Assembly: GCA_024640385.1 (NCBI GenBank)
Contig: JAHEFC010000036.1
Coordinates: 1 to 15,767 of the forward strand
Length of the DNA stretch: 15,767 bases
Direction of reading: 5' to 3'
Origin: Sphingobacteriales bacterium
GTDB taxonomy: Bacteria > Bacteroidota > Bacteroidia > Chitinophagales > Chitinophagaceae
Shown here one piece after another: positions 1-6,877 of this stretch. A program made the translations under genes and the position numbers. The notes beneath the pieces were generated by a model. The model was not told the origin of the DNA and searched no databases. It was given only the letters and a program-made list of their open reading frames with translations. Within the stretch, counting starts at the first letter, position 1. Each line of letters starts with the position of its first letter.

Positions 1-928
1 CCTGGAAATAAAAAGGCCTGTTGGTCACCCACCGGGGGTCATTGTTCACCAGCTCCCAGGTATATCCTCCGTCGTCTGTGCGGTAAAGGCCATTTTTGGT
101 CGCTTCTATCAGTGCATAGATCCTGTTGGGGTTGCTGCGGGAGATGGCAAGGCCGATACGGCCCAGGTTTCCGGCAGGCAGTCCTGCGGCCTTGTCAAGC
201 TTTTTCCAGGTCTTTCCGCCGTCAACAGTCATATATAAACCACTGCCGGGGCCTCCGCTGGTCAGATTCCATGGTTTTCTCCTATGCTGCCACATGGCAA
301 CGATCAGTTTATTGGGGTTCGAAGGGTCCATGATCATATCAGCTACGCCTGAAGTGTCGTTGGTATACAGGATCTTTTCCCAGGTTGTACCTCCATCTGT
401 GCTTTTAAACACGCCCCGTTCCGGGTGTTCACTGTAAGGGTTTCCTATAGCGCCCGCGTATACGATATCAGGATTCTGCGGATTGATCAGGATGCGGTGG
501 ATATTGCGGGTTTTTTCCAGTCCCATTTTTTTCCAGCTCCTGCCGCCATCCAGGGTTTTATAAATGCCTTCCCCCAGGTTCAATGAATTCCTGGGGTTGC
601 CCTCCCCGGTGCCTGCCCAGATCACGTTGGGATTGTTCTGCTGGATGGCCACCGAGCCAATATTTAATGTAGGCTGTTCGTCAAAAATGGGTGCCCAGGT
701 ACTGCCGCCATTGGTGGTTTTCCAGACTCCTCCGGATGCCGACCCAAGGATAATGATATTTGGATCCGTGGCCAGTGCATCCACTGAAGTAATGCGTCCG
801 CTCATGCCGGCGGGACCGATGGCCCTGGGTTTCATATCAGCGAACATGCTGACATCCACCTGTTTCTGGGCTTTTAAGATCAGGGGCAGACTGAACGCAA
901 TAAAAAGAGGCAGGAAGAAATGCTTCAT
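1..928 (-). CDS. Exported BNR/sortilin-type Asp-box repeat protein (3' end outside window)
   Basis: The frame is open from an ATG at 928 to the left edge, giving 309 residues and no stop, so the gene is cut by the window. The N-terminus (MKHFFLPLFIAFSLPLILKA, then QKQ) is a typical signal peptide, which places the protein in the periplasm or outside the cell. Five Asp boxes of the form S/T-x-D-G-G-x-T/S-W are visible near residues 71-78, 125-132, 176-183, 234-241 and 284-291, each closing a beta-propeller blade. The first has Asn in place of Asp (TTNGGSTW). This is the pattern of the VPS10/sortilin-like, BNR-repeat glycosyl-hydrolase-like proteins common in Bacteroidota, usually about 1000 residues, so roughly the first third is seen. 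Substrate is unknown: the fold is shared by sialidases, xyloglucanases and non-enzymatic binders, and no catalytic residues can be assigned here. The gene is divergent from the YceI-like gene, and the 183-bp gap shows no convincing promoter on this side. Confidence 0.85.
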   Translation of the reverse strand, partial: MKHFFLPLFIAFSLPLILKAQKQVDVSMFADMKPRAIGPAGMSGRITSVDALATDPNIIILGSASGGVWKTTNGGSTWAPIFDEQPTLNIGSVAIQQNNPNVIWAGTGEGNPRNSLNLGEGIYKTLDGGRSWKKMGLEKTRNIHRILINPQNPDIVYAGAIGNPYSEHPERGVFKSTDGGTTWEKILYTNDTSGVADMIMDPSNPNKLIVAMWQHRRKPWNLTSGGPGSGLYMTVDGGKTWKKLDKAAGLPAGNLGRIGLAISRSNPNRIYALIEATKNGLYRTDDGGYTWELVNNDPRWVTNRPFYFQ

Positions 929-1111
929 GGTAAAGTTTTGGGGCTGGGAAATTATCGAAAAATAGGTTAGGAAAAACTGATGAAATTCAGCGGGATGGTG
1001 AAGGTTTAATTGCATTTAGGCATCTATGTTAAGAGATTTGCCATTTTATTAACAGGGAGTTCTGACAAAAACTAATATTTTAGTGTTTAAACATCAAACC
1101 AGGAAAACAGT

Positions 1112-1750
1112 ATGAAAAGAATCTACACAGTTGCAATAATTGCAATCGCAGCCCTTGCTGGGCTGTCGGCCTCAGCTCAAACAAAATGGACCGTTGACAA
1201 AACCCACTCGAATGTAAAGTTCACTGTAACGCATATGGTTGTATCTGAGATGGAAGGCACCTTCAAAGTATTTGATGGCACCATGGAAAATACCAAGCCG
1301 GATTTTTCTGATGCCAAAGTTAATTTTTCCATTGATGTTGCATCTGTGAACACAGATAATGAAAGAAGGGACGGTCACCTGAAGTCGGATGATTTTTTCA
1401 ACGCGGAGAAATTCCCGAAAATGACTTTCGTAAGTACTTCAGTGAAACCACTTGGTAATAACAAGTATGAGCTTGCCGGAAATCTCACCATCCGTGATGT
1501 AACCAAGCCTGTTGTATTCCAGGTTACCCATGGCGGTGTGTTGACCACATCACGTGGTGCAAAAGCGGGATTCAAGGCAACCACCACCATCAACCGTTTC
1601 GATTACAATCTGAAATGGGACCGTGCAACAGAAACGGGCGGACTTGTGGTATCAAAAGACGTGGAGATCCAGGTGAATGTGGAGATGGATAAAGTGATGC
1701 CGAATGCAGGTACACCTCCGCCTCCGCCGCCTCCTGCTCCCAAGCAATAA
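1112..1750 (+). CDS. YceI-family periplasmic lipid-binding protein with heptaproline tail
   Basis: This 212-residue protein has a signal peptide (MKRIYTVAIIAIAALAGLSA, then SAQ; cleavage probably before Q23), so it is exported. Residues 24-195 match the YceI lipocalin-like barrel: TKWTVDKTHSNVKFTVTHM at the start, the central block TDNERRDGHLKSDDFFNAEK (81-100) followed by FPKMTF, the strand LTIRDVTKPVVF (125-136), and GFKATTTINRFDYNL (153-167). YceI proteins bind isoprenoids or amphiphiles; several are stress- or base-induced, but cellular roles are poorly defined and none can be assigned here. The oddity is the C-terminus: seven consecutive prolines (residues 202-208) followed by APKQ, an extension beyond the barrel that would need EF-P for efficient translation. 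The ATG at 1112 is the only start that preserves the signal peptide. The gene stands alone, divergent from the BNR gene and ending in a strong terminator. Confidence 0.92.
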   Translation: MKRIYTVAIIAIAALAGLSASAQTKWTVDKTHSNVKFTVTHMVVSEMEGTFKVFDGTMENTKPDFSDAKVNFSIDVASVNTDNERRDGHLKSDDFFNAEKFPKMTFVSTSVKPLGNNKYELAGNLTIRDVTKPVVFQVTHGGVLTTSRGAKAGFKATTTINRFDYNLKWDRATETGGLVVSKDVEIQVNVEMDKVMPNAGTPPPPPPPAPKQ

Positions 1751-1774
1751 TTGTCAGAGTTGGATATGAGTGAT

Positions 1775-1810
1775 AATTAAAGTGCCTCCGGTTTCGGAGG
1801 CACTTTAATT
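1775..1810. terminator. Bidirectional intrinsic terminator between YceI-like gene and msrB
   Basis: This is a perfect 16-bp inverted repeat, AATTAAAGTGCCTCCG / CGGAGGCACTTTAATT, around a GTTT loop. The GC-rich core is flanked by A/T runs on both sides, so either strand gives a hairpin followed by a U-rich tract. It begins 25 nt after the YceI-like stop and serves the converging msrB from the other side, although the heptamer array lies between it and msrB. Confidence 0.88.
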
Positions 1811-1811
1811 T

Positions 1812-1849
1812 CAGGTTACAGGTTACAGGTTACAGGTTACAGGTTGCAG
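1812..1849. repeat. Heptamer tandem repeat CAGGTTA, array 1
   Basis: Four exact CAGGTTA units (1812-1839) are followed by one CAGGTTG unit and a partial CAG. The array lies between the bidirectional terminator and the msrB stop. Related arrays occur at 3286-3320 and 11212-11242. It is not coding and shows no spacer structure. Confidence 0.9.
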
Positions 1850-1877
1850 TGGATAGCCGCTTACTGGTTCTGTAATT

Positions 1878-2426
1878 TTATTTCTTCTTTTTCTCGAAAT
1901 CCAGGATCACCCCGTTGATGCAATAACGAAGACCGGTAGGTTTTGGTCCGTCATCAAATACATGTCCCAGGTGCGCCTTGCATCTTCCGCACTGCACTTC
2001 TGTTCTGTTCATGCCGTGTGTGTTATCCGGAGTATAGATGATACTTGTTTTAGAAATGGGCTCGTAAAAACTTGGCCAGCCGCATCCGCTTTCAAATTTC
2101 GTATCGCTTCTGAACAGGGCGTTACCACAAGCTGCGCAACGATAGGTTCCGATCTCGTCAAATTTTTCAAACTTGCTGGACCAGGGGCGTTCAGTTCCTT
2201 TCTGCCTGGCAATGTAAAATTGCTCTGGGGTAAGCACTTTCTGCCATTCTTCATCTTTTATTTCAACCCTTGATGTATCGGTAGTGGAATACACGGGATT
2301 CTTTTTGTCGTTGTTCTCCATGTCCTGTTGTTTTTTCTTTTGTGTTTGGGAATACCCGCAGTTTGCGAAACTCAGCATAACCAGCAGGCCTAAAGGGAAC
2401 CATTTCATGTGCTGCGAATTCATCAT
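1878..2426 (-). CDS. msrB: Peptide-methionine (R)-S-oxide reductase MsrB, probable lipoprotein
   Basis: MsrB reduces the R-epimer of methionine sulfoxide in oxidised proteins. All core residues are visible: zinc-binding pairs C97/C100 (CAAC) and C146/C149 (CGRC), the SGCGWPSFYEPI block at 113-124, and the catalytic cysteine C169 in RYCINGVILDF. C115 sits where some MsrB proteins keep their resolving cysteine. The N-terminus is not cytosolic: a hydrophobic segment (about residues 9-22) ends at C23 in SFANCG, a relaxed lipobox of the kind accepted in Bacteroidota, followed by a charged linker of about 35 residues. This points to an envelope-anchored repair enzyme. Total length is 182 residues from the first ATG. 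A second in-frame ATG at 2408 (MKWFPLG) gives a more compact signal peptide and fits better with the possible promoter box at 2431-2438, so the true start may be 2408. Confidence 0.93.
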   Translation of the reverse strand: MMNSQHMKWFPLGLLVMLSFANCGYSQTQKKKQQDMENNDKKNPVYSTTDTSRVEIKDEEWQKVLTPEQFYIARQKGTERPWSSKFEKFDEIGTYRCAACGNALFRSDTKFESGCGWPSFYEPISKTSIIYTPDNTHGMNRTEVQCGRCKAHLGHVFDDGPKPTGLRYCINGVILDFEKKKK

Positions 2427-2430
2427 ACAA

Positions 2431-2438
2431 CAAATCTA
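2431..2438 (-). promoter_or_regulatory. Possible Bacteroidota -7 box for msrB
   Basis: On the minus strand this reads TAGATTTG, an exact match to TAnnTTTG. No clean TTG is seen at the -33 spacing. A transcript starting 5-7 nt downstream would begin at or within the first annotated ATGs of msrB, which would favour translation from the ATG at 2408. Confidence 0.35.
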
Positions 2439-2595
2439 AGTCATGATTTGTTCCGCACAGTTAGCGGGCCAGATTCTTAACATCAGTTTTCAAGGTCTGG
2501 TTGGAACTATAAAAGGGCCCTGAATTCCGGTTACAGACAGGCAATTGGCTATGAGCAGGATCATGGGGCAGACTGTTACAAAATTTTTAACATTA

Positions 2596-2616
2596 TAGCT
2601 TTGAGGGTTATATTTG
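2596..2616 (+). promoter_or_regulatory. Possible tandem -7 boxes for adk
   Basis: Two exact TAnnTTTG matches, TAGCTTTG (2596-2603) and TATATTTG (2609-2616), lie 35-55 nt upstream of the adk ATG. The upstream -33 position is weak in both cases (GTTA near 2575-2578 for the first). The remaining 224-bp gap between msrB and adk shows no other recognisable feature. Confidence 0.4.
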
Positions 2617-2650
2617 ACACCCTGCAAACAGCAAGCAGAAGAAAACCGTT

Positions 2651-3229
2651 ATGTTCAATTTAATATTATTCGGACCTCCGGGAAGTGGAAAGGGTACCCA
2701 GTCTGAGAGACTGATCGCGAAATATGGCTTCAAGCATCTGTCAACCGGCGATCTGTTAAGGGCTGAAATTGCCAACAAAACACCTTTGGGACTTGAGGCT
2801 AAAAGCCTGATGGACAAGGGGCAGCTGGTGCCCGACGAAGTGGTGATCGGTATGATCAGTTCCGCTTTGGATGCCAATCCGGGCGTTCCTGGCTTCCTGT
2901 TTGATGGGTTCCCCCGGACTACTGCCCAGGCGGAGGCTTTGGACAAATTGCTTAGCCTGAAGGGTTCATCGATCGGCGTAGTGCTTTTCCTTCAAGTACC
3001 TGATGATGAGCTGATCAGCAGAATGGTGAACCGGGCTAAAACTTCCGGTCGTTCAGACGATGCTGATCCGGCCGTGCTGCAGAAAAGGCTTGATGTATAT
3101 AAAAGAGATACTTTGCCGGTATCTGTGCACTATGGCCAGCTTGAGAAAGTGGTGGAGGTAGAGGGTGTAGGTACCATTGATGATATTTTCGAAAAGCTTA
3201 CTGCCGAGATAGACGCAAGAAATAATTAA
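2651..3229 (+). CDS. adk: Adenylate kinase (short type)
   Basis: Adenylate kinase interconverts ATP + AMP and 2 ADP in the cytosol and sets the adenylate energy balance. The 192-residue protein opens directly with the P-loop GPPGSGKGT (8-16), followed by the AMP-binding STGDLLR (31-37), the FDGFPRT motif (84-90), and the LID-side GRSDD (133-137) with RLDVYKRDT (146-154). There is no four-cysteine zinc LID, so this is the short variant usual in Bacteroidota. The start at 2651 is fixed by the P-loop only eight residues in. The gene appears monocistronic: possible promoter boxes lie just upstream and an intrinsic terminator follows 24 nt after the stop. Nothing links it functionally to paaZ downstream. 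Confidence 0.96.
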   Translation: MFNLILFGPPGSGKGTQSERLIAKYGFKHLSTGDLLRAEIANKTPLGLEAKSLMDKGQLVPDEVVIGMISSALDANPGVPGFLFDGFPRTTAQAEALDKLLSLKGSSIGVVLFLQVPDDELISRMVNRAKTSGRSDDADPAVLQKRLDVYKRDTLPVSVHYGQLEKVVEVEGVGTIDDIFEKLTAEIDARNN

Positions 3230-3253
3230 AAAGACCAATCAATACCAACTGCA

Positions 3254-3284
3254 GGCCTCCGGATAACCCGGGGGCCATTTTTTT
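3254..3284 (+). terminator. Intrinsic terminator of adk
   Basis: A 9-bp stem, GGCCTCCGG / CCGGGGGCC with one T-G wobble, surrounds the loop ATAAC and is followed by A and seven T residues (3278-3284). Orientation and spacing fit termination of adk transcription, separating it from paaZ. Confidence 0.85.
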
Positions 3285-3285
3285 G

Positions 3286-3320
3286 CAGGTTACAGGTGGC
3301 AGGTGGCAGGTTGCAGGTGG
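3286..3320. repeat. Heptamer tandem repeat CAGGT(TA/GG/TG), array 2
   Basis: Five consecutive 7-bp units read CAGGTTA, CAGGTGG, CAGGTGG, CAGGTTG, CAGGTGG. The array begins immediately after the U-tract of the adk terminator and ends against the palindrome at 3322-3351. It is a more diverged version of the arrays at 1812 and 11212. Confidence 0.85.
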
Positions 3321-3321
3321 C

Positions 3322-3351
3322 CTCCCTCCAAGGGAGGGCCCTTGGAGGGAG
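3322..3351. other. 13-bp perfect palindrome upstream of paaZ
   Basis: CTCCCTCCAAGGG and CCCTTGGAGGGAG are exact reverse complements around the loop AGGG. There is no U-tract, so it is not a standard terminator. It lies 37 nt before the paaZ ATG and its right arm contains the TTG of a possible -33 box (3342-3344). It could be an operator, an mRNA leader hairpin, or simply part of the repeat block that starts at 3286. Confidence 0.7.
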
Positions 3352-3370
3352 AAGAATATCATTAAATTGC
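3342..3370 (+). promoter_or_regulatory. Weak candidate promoter for the paaZ-crotonase pair
   Basis: TTG (3342-3344), an 18-nt spacer and TAAATTGC (3363-3370) give a partial match to the TTG/TAnnTTTG pattern. A transcript would start about 10-15 nt before the ATG at 3388. The -7 element deviates from the consensus, so confidence is low. Confidence 0.3.
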
Positions 3371-3387
3371 GTGCACAACGATTGTTC

Positions 3388-5439
3388 ATGGAAAAACTGG
3401 AGAACTATATCCTTGGCCGCTGGGTGAAAGGGGAAGGAGAAGGTCAACTGTTATCGAATGCAGTGACGGGCAGCCCCATTGCCAGTGCCAGTACCAGGGG
3501 GCTGGATTTTAAAGATATTCTCAATTATGCACGCCAGCGGGGAAACCCAAACCTCCGCAGAATGAGTTTTCACGAGCGGGGGAGGATGCTCAGATCGCTG
3601 GCCCTATATCTGTCAGAACGAAAAGAAGAATTTTACCGTATCAGCTATATGACAGGGGCAACCCGGGCAGATAGCTGGATCGATATTGAGGGAGGCTTCG
3701 GGAATCTTTTTTCTTATGCATCGCTCCGCAGGAAATTCCCTGACCTGCCCTACGCAACCGATGGGGAGCCGCTGAACCTGAGCAAGGGCAACAGTTTCAT
3801 GGCTCAGCATCTCCTGGTTCCCCGGGAAGGAGTTGCCATTCATATCAACGCTTATAATTTCCCTGTTTGGGGAATGCTGGAAAAATGTGCCGTCAACTGG
3901 CTGGCTGGTATGCCAGCCGTGGTTAAACCAGCATCGGTCACCTCCTATCTGACCGAAGCCGTGGTGAAAGCCATTGTGGAATCAGGGATTCTGCCGGAAG
4001 GGGCTTTGCAACTGATCTGCGGAAGCGCAGGTGATATGCTTGATCATGTAGCATCCCAGGATGTGGTCACCTTCACAGGATCTGCATCAACAGGCAAAAT
4101 GCTGAAATCACATCCACGGATACTGGAAGAGAATGTCCCCTTTACCATGGAAGCGGATTCCCTGAACTGCATCGTGCTGGGCATGGATGTTGAACCGGGA
4201 ATGCCGGAGTGGGATATATTCATCAAAGAAGTGAGAAAGGAGATGACGGTGAAGGCAGGGCAGAAGTGTACCGCTATACGCAGGATCTTTGTTCCTGACA
4301 ACAGGATGGAAGCAGTATGGAAAGATATTGCAAAGGCACTCGCCGGAACAACTATAGGGAATCCGTTGAATGAAAAAGTGCGGATGGGCTCCCTGGCTTC
4401 GTCAGCGCAACGGGATGAAGTACGGGCGCAGGTGACCAAACTGCTCAGTGCATCACAGATCGTTTACGGATCACTGGAACAGGTGGAACTGATAGATGCC
4501 GATGCAGATCAAGGGGCATTTCTGAGCCCCCTGCTGCTGCTGAATGAAAAACCATTTGAATCAGACACAGTTCACGATACCGAAGCATTTGGCCCTGTTT
4601 CTACGGTTATGCCTTACCGTGATATGGAAGAAGCCATTCTTCTTTCCAAGAAAGGGAAAGGTTCTTTATGCAGTTCCATTGTAACATCCGATGATAAACT
4701 GGCGGCGGAATATGTGATCGGATCCGCTACACATCATGGGCGGATCCTGGTACTGAACCGCGATTGTGCCAAAGAATCCACGGGCCATGGGTCACCCCTG
4801 CCTTTGCTGGTGCATGGTGGTCCGGGCCGTGCCGGTGGAGGTGAAGAGATGGGAGGTGTGCGTGGCGTGAAACATTATATGCAAAGGGTAGCGGTACAGG
4901 GTTCTCCCACAACCCTGACTGCGATCACCCGGGTTTACCAGGCGCATGGGAAAACTCATGATGATGGAATACATCCATTCAGGAAACATTTTGAAGAATT
5001 GCAGATCGGAGATGTGCTGCATACACATAAACGGACAGTGACCGAAGCTGATATTGTCAATTTTGCCAACGTAAGCTGGGATCATTTCTATGCCCATACA
5101 GATCACACTTCACTGGAGGGCAGTTTATTTGAAAAGCCTGTTGCGCATGGATATTTCATACTTTCTGCTGCAGCGGGCCTGTTTGTTGATCCGGCCAAAG
5201 GCCCGGTGCTGCTGAATTACGGCCTGGAAGAATGCAGGTTCCTCAAACCGGTTTATGCCGGCAGTACGATCGGGGTTACGCTCACCTGTAAAGAAAAGAC
5301 AGCGCAGGAACAAAAGGATCCGGCAGATATTCCCAGGGGAATTGTGAAATGGCTGGTGGAAGTTTCTGATGAGACCGGTGAACTGGTAGCGATCGCCACG
5401 ATCCTGACTATGGTTAAACGAAATATGCAGACAACATGA
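3388..5439 (+). CDS. paaZ: PaaZ-like bifunctional oxepin-CoA hydrolase / semialdehyde dehydrogenase
   Basis: PaaZ opens the oxepin ring in aerobic phenylacetyl-CoA degradation and oxidises the resulting aldehyde with NADP+. From the ATG at 3388 the protein has 683 residues, close to the E. coli enzyme (681). Residues 1 to about 520 are an aldehyde dehydrogenase domain: [11 protein letters not shown] (152-162), FTGSASTGK (229-237), general base E255 (FTMEADSLN) and nucleophile C294 (GQKCTAIRR). Residues from about 535 to 683 are a MaoC-like hydratase: D565 and H570 in [10 protein letters not shown], then PVAHGYF (584-590). These match the known E. coli catalytic residues (E256/C295, D561/H566) almost position for position. 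The frame stays open upstream to 3283, but those codons read through repeat DNA and have no counterpart in the family. The next gene overlaps by 4 nt. The other paa genes (paaABCDE, paaK, paaI) are not in the window, so the substrate assignment is by homology only. Confidence 0.93.
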   Translation: MEKLENYILGRWVKGEGEGQLLSNAVTGSPIASASTRGLDFKDILNYARQRGNPNLRRMSFHERGRMLRSLALYLSERKEEFYRISYMTGATRADSWIDIEGGFGNLFSYASLRRKFPDLPYATDGEPLNLSKGNSFMAQHLLVPREGVAIHINAYNFPVWGMLEKCAVNWLAGMPAVVKPASVTSYLTEAVVKAIVESGILPEGALQLICGSAGDMLDHVASQDVVTFTGSASTGKMLKSHPRILEENVPFTMEADSLNCIVLGMDVEPGMPEWDIFIKEVRKEMTVKAGQKCTAIRRIFVPDNRMEAVWKDIAKALAGTTIGNPLNEKVRMGSLASSAQRDEVRAQVTKLLSASQIVYGSLEQVELIDADADQGAFLSPLLLLNEKPFESDTVHDTEAFGPVSTVMPYRDMEEAILLSKKGKGSLCSSIVTSDDKLAAEYVIGSATHHGRILVLNRDCAKESTGHGSPLPLLVHGGPGRAGGGEEMGGVRGVKHYMQRVAVQGSPTTLTAITRVYQAHGKTHDDGIHPFRKHFEELQIGDVLHTHKRTVTEADIVNFANVSWDHFYAHTDHTSLEGSLFEKPVAHGYFILSAAAGLFVDPAKGPVLLNYGLEECRFLKPVYAGSTIGVTLTCKEKTAQEQKDPADIPRGIVKWLVEVSDETGELVAIATILTMVKRNMQTT

Positions 5440-6170
5440 ATGGTCACGTAAATACAGATATCATCAACGGATTAGCAGTTATCGAATTCTTTCATCCGCA
5501 AAGCAATTCGCTCCCCGCAGCTATTCTTAAACAACTCGCGGAGGCCATATCCGCGGCAGATCAGGATCCCCGTGTAAAGCTCATCATACTGAAAAGCAAG
5601 GGCGAAAAAGCATTTTGCGCCGGGGCTTCTTTTGATGAATTGAAACTGATCAGTAATGAAGATGAGGGGAGGACTTTCTTTATGGGATTTGCAGGGGTGA
5701 TCAATGCCATGAGAAGAAGTTCCAAATTCATTATAGGCCGCGTACAGGGAAAATGTGTGGGTGGTGGCGTGGGGATGGCTGCTGCAGTTGATATTTGTTT
5801 TGCCACTGATGCTGCAGATATAAAGCTCAGTGAACTGGCAGTAGGGATCGGTCCCTTTGTAGTTGGTCCCGCTGTTGAAAGAAAGATCGGTTTATCTGCA
5901 TTCTCACAGCTTGCCATCCAGGCCACCGAATGGAAATCGGCAGCTTGGGCAAAAACGCATGGATTATTTGCAGAATTATTTCCCGATACACAAGAGCTTG
6001 ATCTCGCGGTTGAAAATCTTGCACAAACGCTGTTGCAATCCAATCCGGACGCGATGAGGGAAATGAAGAAAATGTTCTGGCAGGGAACGGAACACTGGGA
6101 ACAACTTCTTCCCGAGCGTGCAGGCATCAGCGGGAAGCTGGTGCTTAGGTTTAATGAATACGTAAAGTAG
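5436..6170 (+). CDS. Enoyl-CoA hydratase/isomerase (crotonase) family protein, PaaG/PaaF-like
   Basis: The 244-residue protein has the crotonase fold signatures: the oxyanion-hole strand AFCAGASFDEL (59-69) and the VGGGVGMAAAVDICFATDAA block (108-127). Its ATG overlaps the paaZ stop (ATGA), so the two are translationally coupled and probably act in one pathway, which suggests a PaaG-like isomerisation or PaaF-like hydration of phenylacetate intermediates. Of the two glutamates of true hydratases, the second is kept (E133 in LSELAVGIG), but the first is replaced by glycine (G113 in GGGVGMA). A single-acid active site is typical of enoyl-CoA isomerases, so isomerase or an atypical activity is more likely than hydratase. 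The chemistry remains open and no symbol is assigned. The stop codon runs straight into an octamer repeat array. Confidence 0.88.
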   Translation: MNGHVNTDIINGLAVIEFFHPQSNSLPAAILKQLAEAISAADQDPRVKLIILKSKGEKAFCAGASFDELKLISNEDEGRTFFMGFAGVINAMRRSSKFIIGRVQGKCVGGGVGMAAAVDICFATDAADIKLSELAVGIGPFVVGPAVERKIGLSAFSQLAIQATEWKSAAWAKTHGLFAELFPDTQELDLAVENLAQTLLQSNPDAMREMKKMFWQGTEHWEQLLPERAGISGKLVLRFNEYVK

Positions 6171-6201
6171 AGAGGAAGAGAGAAAGAGAGTAAGAGAGCC
6201 A
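6170..6201 (+). repeat. Octamer tandem repeat GAGAGNNA after crotonase stop
   Basis: Four in-phase units read GAGAGGAA, GAGAGAAA, GAGAGTAA, GAGAGCCA. The first unit begins on the G of the TAG stop codon. Its facing partner, behind the carbonic anhydrase gene, lies at 6215-6230. Confidence 0.85.
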
Positions 6202-6232
6202 GAACATGGAATTCTTTCTCTCTTTCTCTCTT
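6176..6232. terminator. Hairpin between convergent crotonase and carbonic anhydrase genes
   Basis: AAGAGAGAAAGAGAG (6176-6190) pairs perfectly with CTCTCTTTCTCTCTT (6218-6232) across a 27-nt loop. It arises from two facing GAGAGNNA arrays. There is no clean U-tract, so a bidirectional terminator or 3' end stabiliser is plausible but unproven. Confidence 0.5.
6215..6230 (-). repeat. Octamer tandem repeat GAGAGAAA after carbonic anhydrase stop
   Basis: On the minus strand two exact GAGAGAAA units begin 4 nt after the TAG stop of the carbonic anhydrase gene and are followed by GAATTC. They face the array at 6170-6201. Confidence 0.75.
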
Positions 6233-6234
6233 AT

Positions 6235-6867
6235 CTATAGATCATCAAACTCATAGATCGGATCAAGATGGGTCCCGGCTTCCATTTCGAAAATGGACTT
6301 GATAATACCGTTTTCGATGCTGTATACCCATCCGTGCAAATGCGGATAGTGATTGTTCTTCCATGATTTCTGCACGATGGAGGTTTTTGCCAGGTTCATC
6401 ACCTGCTCCTGTACATTCAATTCGATCAGCCTGTCTACGCGCTCATCATCAATTTTCAGCGAATCGATCTCTTCCCTGTGAATGCGGTAAACATCCTTGA
6501 TATTTCTCAGCCATTTATTTATGATGCCGTAAGAATGCTGTGTAAGTGCAGCCTTTACACCTCCGCAACCGTAATGGCCGCAAACAATGATATGCTTCAC
6601 TTTCAACACATCCACAGCATACTGAAGCACTGCAAGCAGGTTCAGGTCCGTATGCACAACCATATTGGCAATATTGCGATGCACGAAGATCTCACCCGGC
6701 TGGGTGCCTGTGATCTCGTTGGCAGGTACGCGGCTGTCTGAGCATCCGATCCAGAGGAATTCAGGAGTTTGAAGATGAGAGAGCCTGGAAAAAAACTCCG
6801 GGTCGTCCAGCACCTTTTCTGCTGCCCAGGCTTTGTTTTCAAGTAGTAAACGTTCGTATGCTTTCAT
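6235..6867 (-). CDS. can: Beta-class carbonic anhydrase
   Basis: This enzyme interconverts CO2 and bicarbonate. The 210-residue protein has the complete beta-class active site: zinc ligands C42, H98 and C101 and the Asp-Arg dyad D44/R46 (GCSDSRVPANEITG, CGHYGCGGV). The numbering coincides with E. coli Can (C42, D44, H98, C101). The C-terminal YSIENGIIKSIFEME strand is also typical of this subgroup. It starts 10 nt after the stop of the SulP transporter gene on the same strand, a pairing that suggests coupled bicarbonate transport and hydration. No signal peptide is present, so it is cytosolic. Which of transport, pH control or anaplerotic bicarbonate supply matters most cannot be read from the sequence. 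An octamer array follows the stop. Confidence 0.95.
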   Translation of the reverse strand: MKAYERLLLENKAWAAEKVLDDPEFFSRLSHLQTPEFLWIGCSDSRVPANEITGTQPGEIFVHRNIANMVVHTDLNLLAVLQYAVDVLKVKHIIVCGHYGCGGVKAALTQHSYGIINKWLRNIKDVYRIHREEIDSLKIDDERVDRLIELNVQEQVMNLAKTSIVQKSWKNNHYPHLHGWVYSIENGIIKSIFEMEAGTHLDPIYEFDDL

Positions 6868-6877
6868 CAGTGAATTT

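Noticed and set aside
564..965. Plus-strand open frame of 133 residues
   Set aside because: It is antisense to the BNR protein, whose signal peptide and five Asp boxes are clear; this frame has no motif or leader.
3283..3387. N-terminal extension of paaZ by 35 residues
   Set aside because: It translates the heptamer array and the palindrome; the ATG at 3388 gives the family length and matching catalytic numbering.
4044..4439. Minus-strand open frame of 131 residues
   Set aside because: It is a shadow of the aldehyde dehydrogenase domain of paaZ.
5561..6127. Minus-strand open frame of 188 residues
   Set aside because: It lies entirely opposite the crotonase gene, is Ser- and Pro-rich without domain features, and is a shadow of the coding strand.
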